Positions 1-4,929 of a stretch of DNA of 5,221 bases are shown one piece after another; the stretch's first letter is position 1; the number at the start of each line of letters is the position of its first letter. The stretch is taken from positions 1 to 5,221 of the forward strand of contig JAIELU010000080.1 of the NCBI GenBank assembly GCA_019752775.1, in the 5' to 3' direction. The stretch is from Campylobacterales bacterium. Lineage in GTDB: Bacteria; Campylobacterota; Campylobacteria; Campylobacterales; Arcobacteraceae. The notes beneath the pieces were generated by a model, which was given only the letters and a program-made list of their open reading frames with translations, was not told the DNA's origin and did not search any database. A program made the translations under genes and the position numbers.

Positions 1-467
1 ATAGCAGCCATTCCACCAACAACACCTGTTTGAACTTCTTCTTCAGTTGCATCTCTTAAAGATAAAATTACTACTGAAAACATTAAAGTTTTTCCAGCCA
101 TTGGATGATTATAATCAATTGTTACATCAGAATCACTAAATGATTTAACTACAACTTGTACAGTTTCACCATGTTCACCTGTCCCATATAAAGACATACC
201 TTCAGTTAATTCAATACCAGCAAATTGCTCTTTTGGTAAAATTTGAACAGCTTCATCATTATATTCACCATAAGCATCAACTGGTTGAACTAAAACATCT
301 GCTTCTTCATTAGCTGACATTTCTATAAGTTTAGACTCTAAACCTGGAATTATTTGACCTTTTCCTGAAATAAATTCTAAAGGAGCTTGACCAACATTTG
401 AATCTAATTGTTCACCAGTTTTTGCATCTTTTAATGTATATTCTATACCTATAACTTTATTTGACAT
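1..467 (-). CDS. slyD: SlyD-type FKBP peptidyl-prolyl cis-trans isomerase (3' end outside window)
   Basis: The 155 visible codons start at the ATG at 465-467 and run off the window edge, so the C-terminus is missing. The product matches SlyD: the split FKBP fold lies at about residues 1-70 and 125-140. It encloses an insert-in-flap chaperone domain at about 70-125. Visible family motifs are PGLESKL (41-47), VQPVDAYGEYN (60-70) and the hallmark NHPMAGKTL (120-128). SlyD proteins catalyse proline isomerisation and hold unfolded chains in the cytoplasm; there is no signal peptide. Many end in a His/Cys-rich nickel-binding tail, and residues 146-155 (QTGVVGGMAA) are where such a tail would begin, but the window ends first. 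The gene starts 17 nt after the cpoB-like stop, so it is probably co-transcribed. A role in folding Tol proteins is only inferred from position. The family call is firm. Confidence 0.95.
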   Translation of the reverse strand, partial: MSNKVIGIEYTLKDAKTGEQLDSNVGQAPLEFISGKGQIIPGLESKLIEMSANEEADVLVQPVDAYGEYNDEAVQILPKEQFAGIELTEGMSLYGTGEHGETVQVVVKSFSDSDVTIDYNHPMAGKTLMFSVVILSLRDATEEEVQTGVVGGMAA

Positions 468-472
468 ATTTT

Positions 473-478
473 TCCTTT
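473..478 (-). promoter_or_regulatory. Shine-Dalgarno site of slyD
   Basis: On the minus strand AAAGGA lies 5 nt before the ATG at 467. It supports this start and shows that slyD can be translated independently of the gene before it. Confidence 0.8.
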
Positions 479-484
479 AATAAT

Positions 485-1471
485 TTATAATTTAGTTAAA
501 TTTTGTTTTGCTACTTTAGCTTCATTCGAACTAGGATAAAGATCAACTAAAGTACTATAAAAGCTTTTTGCATTATCTTTATCTTTAATTTTTTCAAATG
601 AAATAGCACTATGCAATAATAATGTTGGCATATAAGCTGCTTTGTCATTCAATATAGCAGATTTTTTATAATGACTTATTGCAACATCATACTTTTTTCT
701 CATATACCAATTTTGTGCTAAATAAAAATTAACTTCAGCAGGTTTATAATTTGCTTCAAGAAGTTTTTCATATTTTGGAGTTGAAGCATTATAATTTTTA
801 GAATCAAAATCTTGCTTTGCTTCTTTCATTAAATTTAATTTATCTTCAGGTGTATTTAATTTTTTTGTAGATACTTCACTAGTTGAAGATGCATCTATAC
901 TTGCAGTATTTGCATCTAATTTTGTTGTAGGTGAAACTTGAGAAGTTTTAATTCCAGCGGCTTTTTTTAAAGCTTCAAATTCTTCTCTTGTTATAAATTG
1001 TTGCATATTTTTTTCTAATTCTTTAGAAGAAACATATTCTGAATTAATTTTATTAACAACTGTTGTTAACTTTGTTAACGCAGCTTTTAAACCATTAACT
1101 GTTTCAACTAATTGTGCATCACCACCTTGTGATGATATTGGAGCATTACTATTAGAACCTAAATCTGAAGACGCACCAACTCTTTGCGCTAATTCATCAA
1201 CTTTTCTCGAAGTTGAATTTAATTTGGCAGAATCACCTTCATATGTAGATTCTAAGCCTTCTAATCTATTTTTAACAGAATCAAGTAAAGAATTAATATC
1301 ACCAACTTTTGATGTTAATGCATTAATACTATTTTGATTTTTCAAAATATGTTTTTCTGATGAATTTAGTCCATAAGAACCATTTCCAGAATCATTTGAT
1401 CCATAAACCGAAACCTCTTCGGCTACGGTTAATGAACTTACTATTAAAAAAGATAGAAGATACTTAGTCAT
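485..1471 (-). CDS. cpoB: Periplasmic coiled-coil/TPR protein of the Tol-Pal cluster (CpoB/YbgF-like)
   Basis: The product is 328 residues. A short signal peptide (1-17, SSLTVA then EEVS) predicts export to the periplasm. Next comes a segment starting YGLNSSEKHILKNQ (33-46), then a heptad-like, probably coiled-coil stretch at about 40-95. A Ser/Asn-rich linker (100-118), a second helical stretch (120-170) and a Ser/Thr-rich linker (175-205) follow. The C-terminus has about three TPR units (roughly 213-245, 246-279, 283-316; for example NFYLAQNWYMRKKYDVAISH). This coiled-coil plus TPR plan is that of E. coli CpoB, which couples Tol energy to peptidoglycan synthesis by PBP1B; E. coli CpoB is shorter at about 263 residues. 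The gene begins 5 nt after the pal stop with no clear Shine-Dalgarno, suggesting translational coupling. The family assignment is good. The CpoB activity itself is inference, because no PBP1B partner is seen here. Confidence 0.85.
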   Translation of the reverse strand: MTKYLLSFLIVSSLTVAEEVSVYGSNDSGNGSYGLNSSEKHILKNQNSINALTSKVGDINSLLDSVKNRLEGLESTYEGDSAKLNSTSRKVDELAQRVGASSDLGSNSNAPISSQGGDAQLVETVNGLKAALTKLTTVVNKINSEYVSSKELEKNMQQFITREEFEALKKAAGIKTSQVSPTTKLDANTASIDASSTSEVSTKKLNTPEDKLNLMKEAKQDFDSKNYNASTPKYEKLLEANYKPAEVNFYLAQNWYMRKKYDVAISHYKKSAILNDKAAYMPTLLLHSAISFEKIKDKDNAKSFYSTLVDLYPSSNEAKVAKQNLTKL

Positions 1472-1476
1472 TGAAA

Positions 1477-2016
1477 TTATTTACTTAATTCGTGTTCAAC
1501 TCTTCTGTTTTTTGCCCAACAATCTTTAGTTTTCTCAGTACAAACTGGAGAACTTTCACCTAAAGAAACTAATGCAACATTTGCAGTTACACCATTTGCA
1601 ACTAAAACATCTTTAACAGAGTTAGCTCTTTTTAAACCTAATGCGTAGTTATACTCATCTGATCCCCACTCATCTGTATTACCAGAAACTGTTACAGTTG
1701 TATCAGCAGTTAATGCAGATAATTTAGAAGCATTTGAAGTTGCTTTTTCTTTGTTTTCTGAAGTTAAGTTATATTTGTCAAATCCGAAATATACATGCTC
1801 AATTAAAACTTTTTGACCATTGATCATATAATAATTACCATTTGCTGCTTTTTCTAAAGCTGAAAAACCTGCATCAGAAAGATTGCTAGAATCAGTATTT
1901 GTATTAACAGATTCTTGAGCTCCATTATCAACATTCATATCAGCATTTTTTTCACTACAACCTGTAGAGAATAACATTGCTGCAACTAATAAAGAATAAA
2001 CACCTAATTTTTTCAT
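1477..2016 (-). CDS. pal: Peptidoglycan-associated outer-membrane lipoprotein Pal
   Basis: Pal is 179 residues. The frame is open upstream to 2055, but the ATG at 2014-2016 is chosen: it has a good Shine-Dalgarno (AAGGA) and begins directly with a lipoprotein signal (MKKLGVYSLLVAAMLFSTGC). Cys20 is the predicted lipidated residue. Ser follows it, so there is no Asp+2 inner-membrane retention signal and outer-membrane sorting is expected. After a flexible Asn/Ser-rich linker (21-60), the OmpA-like peptidoglycan-binding domain fills 68-179: VYFGFDKYNL (75-84), GNTDEWGSDEYNYALGLKRA (112-131) with diaminopimelate-contacting Asp115, and NRR (170-172). C159 and C166 form a pair in the loop before NRR, as I recall for Helicobacter Pal. 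Pal tethers the outer membrane to the wall and is recycled by TolB/TolA. The gene is separated from tolB by 513 bp and appears to have its own promoter. Confidence 0.96.
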   Translation of the reverse strand: MKKLGVYSLLVAAMLFSTGCSEKNADMNVDNGAQESVNTNTDSSNLSDAGFSALEKAANGNYYMINGQKVLIEHVYFGFDKYNLTSENKEKATSNASKLSALTADTTVTVSGNTDEWGSDEYNYALGLKRANSVKDVLVANGVTANVALVSLGESSPVCTEKTKDCWAKNRRVEHELSK

Positions 2017-2023
2017 AATTTTG

Positions 2024-2028
2024 TCCTT
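2024..2028 (-). promoter_or_regulatory. Shine-Dalgarno site deciding the pal start
   Basis: AAGGA on the minus strand lies 7 nt before the ATG at 2016. It favours this start over the upstream in-frame ATG at 2055, which would put 13 extra charged and aromatic residues in front of the lipoprotein signal. Confidence 0.8.
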
Positions 2029-2046
2029 GAAATAAAATTTGCTGAA

Positions 2047-2052
2047 ATAATA
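2047..2052 (-). promoter_or_regulatory. Candidate -10 box of a pal promoter
   Basis: TATTAT sits 30 nt upstream of the pal ATG on the minus strand. It would start a transcript near 2040 with a leader of about 24 nt. No -35 hexamer is visible at the usual distance, but T-rich sequence lies upstream, which is normal for Campylobacterota sigma-70 promoters. In such AT-rich DNA a -10 match alone is weak. The case rests mainly on the terminator-like hairpin just upstream, which would make a separate promoter necessary. Confidence 0.4.
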
Positions 2053-2103
2053 CAAGAGTGAACCTTAATTATTGGTTATAAAATAAAAATCTATAAAAAC
2101 TAT

Positions 2104-2145
2104 AATCATTAAGTTCATTTAATTGACTTAATGATTTCTTTTTTT
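2104..2145. terminator. Bidirectional-looking intrinsic terminator
   Basis: AATCATTAAGT (2104-2114) and ACTTAATGATT (2126-2136) form a perfect 11-bp stem with an 11-nt loop. On the plus strand it is followed by TC and then seven T (2139-2145), a good intrinsic-terminator layout apart from the weak A/T stem. On the minus strand the stem is followed by ATAG and a run of five T, so it could also stop transcripts arriving from the tolB side before the pal promoter. No plus-strand gene in the window would need it, so the minus-strand or dual role is the likelier one. Confidence 0.55.
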
Positions 2146-2206
2146 ATTAAAAATATTCTTCTTAAATAATTATTTTAATTTTATAAATTACTATTTAAAG
2201 GATTTA

Positions 2207-2238
2207 AATCAGAATATTTTAGTTATTTTATTCTGATT
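2207..2238. repeat. Inverted repeat in the tolB-pal gap
   Basis: AATCAGAATA (2207-2216) and TATTCTGATT (2229-2238) are perfect 10-bp arms around a 12-nt loop. There is no strong T run immediately after it on either strand (ATTTTATATA on plus, TAAATCC on minus), so a terminator role is weak. It may be RNA structure, a protein-binding site or chance in AT-rich DNA. Confidence 0.45.
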
Positions 2239-2492
2239 ATTTTATATATATAAAAGTTGTAAAAATGACAGAACAATAACATTATTATTTAATAAAATGC
2301 ATATTTTATCTATTAATTACTGTATAATTTTTTATAATTAAGCAGAAAGTACTTTATTATACAAAGACAAGAATATATCTTATGTAACAATATGATACAG
2401 TTAAAAGTTTATTTTAATGCAAAATAAATATATATTATGAAATATTGGTAGATAGTTTAAGAGAAGATTAATTAAGTTATGTATTATCGTAA

Positions 2493-2518
2493 CTGTAAAG
2501 CTTTTAAAAGCTTTACAG
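2493..2518. repeat. Perfect 26-bp palindrome just downstream of tolB
   Basis: The two 13-base halves, CTGTAAAGCTTTT (2493-2505) and AAAAGCTTTACAG (2506-2518), are exact reverse complements. It begins 11 nt after the tolB stop codon. As minus-strand RNA it would fold into an 11-bp stem with a TTAA loop at the 3' end of the tolQRAB message, followed by only TTACG rather than a long U run. A 3' stabilising hairpin or weak or factor-assisted terminator is the likeliest role; a dimeric-protein operator is the alternative. Confidence 0.6.
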
Positions 2519-2529
2519 AACTATAAGAA

Positions 2530-3798
2530 TTACCAATCAATAGATTGAATTCTTTTGCCTTTAAGAGGGAATAAAAATGATTTACTATATGCCAATCTAA
2601 TTATTCCTATTGAACTAGATCCTCCAAAAGTTTTTATAAATAATAATGTTTCACCATCAGTAGAAAACTTTGGAAACTGATTTATACCACTTGAAGTCAA
2701 TCTTTTCATACTATCAGTTTTTGTAGAAATCAAATATAAATTAAAACTTTTTTCTCCTAATTCATTAGAAGAATCTTTACTACTATATGCGATATTATTT
2801 CCAAATGCTGTTGCAGATGAGTTATTATTACTATGATAAACTAATCTTTCAACAGAACTTGAATTAATACCTTGTGCAAAAATATTAGGGTTTCCTAATC
2901 TATCAGAAACAAACACTATTCTTGTATCATTTTCAATAAAGTGTCCTCCAACATCAATTCCACCATATTTTGTTATTTGTGTTTTATTTTTACTTCTTGT
3001 ATCATATAAGAAAATATCTGGTTGACCAGCTGGTGATGCTGTAATTAACAATTTAGTTCCATCTGCATTTACATCAGAACAAGCTAGCATACCATCTGAA
3101 TCCATTATAATTTCTTTACTTCTATTATAAATATTTAATTTAACTAATGTCGGTTTTTTATAATTATATGTTGTATAATAAATTGTTTTTTGCTCACTAT
3201 CCGCCCATTTTGGGAAAATATTTAGTCCACCCGATACAACTGTTTTTTTATAAGTTAAAGTATAATCTCCAATCATAATATCAGCAGCACCCGATGCTGT
3301 ATATGTTGAAAATACCACGAATTTTTCCATCCAATCAATACTTGGTGCTTTAAAAAATGTATTTGTTGAAATTGCAGCTTTATGAGCTAAGAAAACATAT
3401 CTATCTTCTTGTGTTGTAGCAAAATTCTTTTCTAATATCAGTGTTCTAGAATTTATATCATATAATTTTGTCATCAAAGTATAAGAACCTGCTTCTTTTT
3501 TAGCAGATAAATTTAAATATAAATTAATTCCTTGATTAGATAAGCCAATTATATCAGGCATATTCTCATATGAAGTCACACTATTTACTGAAACAACTTC
3601 AAAATGACCACTTACAGATAAATCATCTGCTAAACTTTTTTTAATTTTGTTTAAAGTTTCAATTTCTAATGTATCAGTTGCAACTGAAACTAAAATTTTT
3701 GGTAAAGCATTAATTTTTTTTACAACTTCTAAATTTGCATCAACTTGCGCAAAAACAGAGCAAACTACCAATGACAACAATAATAATATTTTATACAT
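2530..3798 (-). CDS. tolB: Tol-Pal system periplasmic beta-propeller protein TolB
   Basis: TolB is 422 residues, close to the E. coli length of about 430. A Sec signal peptide covers 1-17 (MYKILLLLSLVVCSVFA, then QVDA), so it is periplasmic. The N-terminal TolB domain spans about 30-150 (for example KSLADDLSVSGHFEVVS, 54-70). The beta-propeller with TolB/PD40 repeats fills about 155-415: GLNIFPKWADSEQKTIYYTT, SDVNADGTKLLITASPAGQP, DTRIVFVSDRLGNPNIF and INQFPKFSTDGETLLFI. It ends in IQSIDW, an ending I associate with epsilon TolB proteins. In known Tol systems TolB binds Pal through the propeller and TolA through its N-terminus, and so controls Pal mobility at division sites. The start lies 5 nt after the tolA-type stop. 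The AAGGA ribosome site at 3807-3811 lies in the last codons of that gene, next to its TAG stop. It is probably the last gene of the upstream transcription unit. Confidence 0.96.
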   Translation of the reverse strand: MYKILLLLSLVVCSVFAQVDANLEVVKKINALPKILVSVATDTLEIETLNKIKKSLADDLSVSGHFEVVSVNSVTSYENMPDIIGLSNQGINLYLNLSAKKEAGSYTLMTKLYDINSRTLILEKNFATTQEDRYVFLAHKAAISTNTFFKAPSIDWMEKFVVFSTYTASGAADIMIGDYTLTYKKTVVSGGLNIFPKWADSEQKTIYYTTYNYKKPTLVKLNIYNRSKEIIMDSDGMLACSDVNADGTKLLITASPAGQPDIFLYDTRSKNKTQITKYGGIDVGGHFIENDTRIVFVSDRLGNPNIFAQGINSSSVERLVYHSNNNSSATAFGNNIAYSSKDSSNELGEKSFNLYLISTKTDSMKRLTSSGINQFPKFSTDGETLLFIKTFGGSSSIGIIRLAYSKSFLFPLKGKRIQSIDW

Positions 3799-3803
3799 AT
3801 ATT

Positions 3804-4532
3804 CTATCCTTCTGATTTAAAATCAACATTAATTCTTATATCTTTATCTTTTGTAGGCTTTGGATAAGCTACATTTTTTTGTTCTTCTAAGAAAGCTTTT
3901 AAAGATGAATCAAAACCTTCATCACCTGAATTAGTAACTACACGATAATCAAATCTTCCATCTAAATTAATCATAATTAATACTACTGCTTTAAGGCCTG
4001 TACCAATTGGATTCCAAACAGATAATAATTCATGAACTTTTGAAAAATATTCATCTGTTTCTTGACCTTTTGTAGAGTTTGTACTCTTAACATTTGTTGC
4101 TGTTTTTTCATCTTCAAGCAATTTATCAATTTTAATATTATTAGATTTTTTTTCTTTTTCAAACTTTGACTTAAATCTTTTTGGATCTATAGATTTTTCA
4201 ATATTATTAACTTCTTCTTTTGTAACAGCTTTTGCTGTTTCTTTAACATTAGCAAATAAAGATTTTAAATCTGGTCTTTTTTCGTTTGAAGCAGATGCTA
4301 CTTTTTCTTCTTTAACTTCTTCTTGTTCTATCTTTTTTTCCGTTTTTTTTTCAACCATTTTCTTTTCAGCTTTTTCAGTTATCATATCAAGCTCAATCAC
4401 TGTTGATGCCGATTTAATATCATAAGTTTTAGGAATTGGGCTAGCAAGATATGCAAATAATAAAAAACATATAAAAATATAAAATGAAACTGCTATTATA
4501 CCTGAAAGTATAAATGAAAAATTTTTCTGCAT
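3804..4532 (-). CDS. tolA: TolA/TonB-type energy-transducing protein
   Basis: This 242-residue protein has the TolA/TonB layout. It has a single N-terminal membrane anchor (about 6-30, FILSGIIAVSFYIFICFLLF). A highly charged Glu/Lys-rich periplasmic stalk follows (about 50-150, for example EKKMVEKKTEKKIEQEEVKE). A C-terminal globular domain covers about 158-242: YFSKVHELLSVWNP, then AVVLIMINLDGRFDYRVVTNSGDEGFDSSLKAFLEEQ, PKPTKDK and INVDFK. The domain pattern fits TolA_C/TonB_C folds that touch TolB and Pal at the outer membrane. It is much shorter than E. coli TolA (421 residues), mostly in the stalk. The anchor lacks the Ser-x3-His pair of E. coli TolA and TonB, and the C-domain has no cysteines, unlike the E. 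coli disulfide. The gene lies 3 nt after tolR and 5 nt before tolB, which makes TolA rather than an iron-uptake TonB the best call; sequence alone would allow a TonB label. Confidence 0.85.
   Translation of the reverse strand: MQKNFSFILSGIIAVSFYIFICFLLFAYLASPIPKTYDIKSASTVIELDMITEKAEKKMVEKKTEKKIEQEEVKEEKVASASNEKRPDLKSLFANVKETAKAVTKEEVNNIEKSIDPKRFKSKFEKEKKSNNIKIDKLLEDEKTATNVKSTNSTKGQETDEYFSKVHELLSVWNPIGTGLKAVVLIMINLDGRFDYRVVTNSGDEGFDSSLKAFLEEQKNVAYPKPTKDKDIRINVDFKSEG
3807..3811 (-). promoter_or_regulatory. Shine-Dalgarno site of tolB inside the end of tolA
   Basis: AAGGA lies 8 nt before the tolB ATG at 3798, within the last codons of the preceding gene (GAA GGA TAG). This supports both the tolB start and tight coupling of the two genes. 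Confidence 0.8.
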
Positions 4533-4535
4533 TTA

Positions 4536-4925
4536 TTATCCGTCTGTTACTAATGCAACTTTAAAAAAACCAGCTTCTTTAACTGATTTTAAAACAAACA
4601 TAATATCATCATATTTTAATTCTTTATCAGCTCTTATGTGAATAGGAGTATTTTGATCTTTTCCATTTGAAAAAAGAAGAAAACTATCTGGAAAATTTGC
4701 TATATCAACTTTATTTTTATTAAGTGTAACTATTCTATCTTTAGTAATAATAATATCAATTTTTTGAACATCTTGGGTTTGTTGTGATTTACTTCCTGTT
4801 GGAAGGTTTATTTGTTCTTCAAACTCTATTACAGGAGCTGTAACCATTAATATTGCTAGTAAAACTAGCATAATATCAACTAAGGGTGTAATATTTAATT
4901 CTGGTTTATCATTAAAATCATACAC
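4536..4925 (-). CDS. tolR: Tol-Pal motor subunit TolR (ExbD/TolR family)
   Basis: With the GTG start at 4923-4925 the protein has 129 residues. A short cytoplasmic N-terminus is followed by the family signature ELNITPLVDIMLVLLAILMV (9-28). This contains Asp17, the expected proton-carrying residue in the membrane helix (Asp23 in E. coli TolR), then TAP (29-31). The periplasmic part follows at 32-129 and ends in PIHIRADKELKYDDIMFVLK...GFFKVALVTDG. TolR works with TolQ to turn proton flow into movement of TolA. The frame is open to a TTG at 4941-4943, which would overlap tolQ by 14 nt. GTG 4925 is preferred because AAGGG lies 8 nt upstream, it leaves only 4 nt after the tolQ stop, and it gives the usual short N-terminus. 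The TolR-versus-ExbD choice rests on the tolB/pal neighbours. Confidence 0.93.
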   Translation of the reverse strand: MYDFNDKPELNITPLVDIMLVLLAILMVTAPVIEFEEQINLPTGSKSQQTQDVQKIDIIITKDRIVTLNKNKVDIANFPDSFLLFSNGKDQNTPIHIRADKELKYDDIMFVLKSVKEAGFFKVALVTDG

Positions 4926-4929
4926 TATA

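Larger units (their letters stand above)
2017..2529. other. 513-bp non-coding gap between tolB and pal
   Basis: No convincing gene lies here on either strand. The longest ATG-started frame I found is 19 codons (minus strand, from 2282), with no ribosome site and low-complexity content. The DNA is richer in A+T than the flanking genes. It holds a 26-bp palindrome next to tolB (2493-2518), a 10-bp-stem hairpin (2207-2238), a terminator-like hairpin (2104-2136) and the presumed pal promoter (about 2040-2055). I see no tRNA, insertion-sequence end or direct repeat. A structured RNA of up to a few hundred nt, or remains of a lost gene, cannot be excluded by eye. Confidence 0.75.

Noticed and set aside
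2017..2055. Upstream in-frame ATG extending pal by 13 residues
   Set aside because: It would bury the lipoprotein signal behind a charged, aromatic extension, and it lacks the good ribosome site found before the ATG at 2016.
2094..2112. Partial resemblance to a Fur box (ATAATCATTA)
   Set aside because: Only about 13 of 19 positions fit the E. coli consensus, and the matching bases are one arm of the terminator hairpin.
2223..2282. 19-codon minus-strand frame in the tolB-pal gap
   Set aside because: No ribosome site, low-complexity Phe/Tyr/Ile content, and of a length expected by chance.
2290..2307. Small hairpin around ATAAAAT/ATTTTAT
   Set aside because: A 7-bp stem of A/T pairs only is expected by chance at this base composition.
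2480..2527. 15-codon plus-strand frame (MYYRNCKAFKSFTEL) reading through the palindrome
   Set aside because: Too short, its sequence is dictated by the palindrome, and only a weak purine stretch lies upstream.
3804..4532. Calling the tolA-type gene an iron-uptake TonB
   Set aside because: The C-domain alone would allow it, but its place between tolR and tolB, 3 and 5 nt from them, argues for the Tol role.
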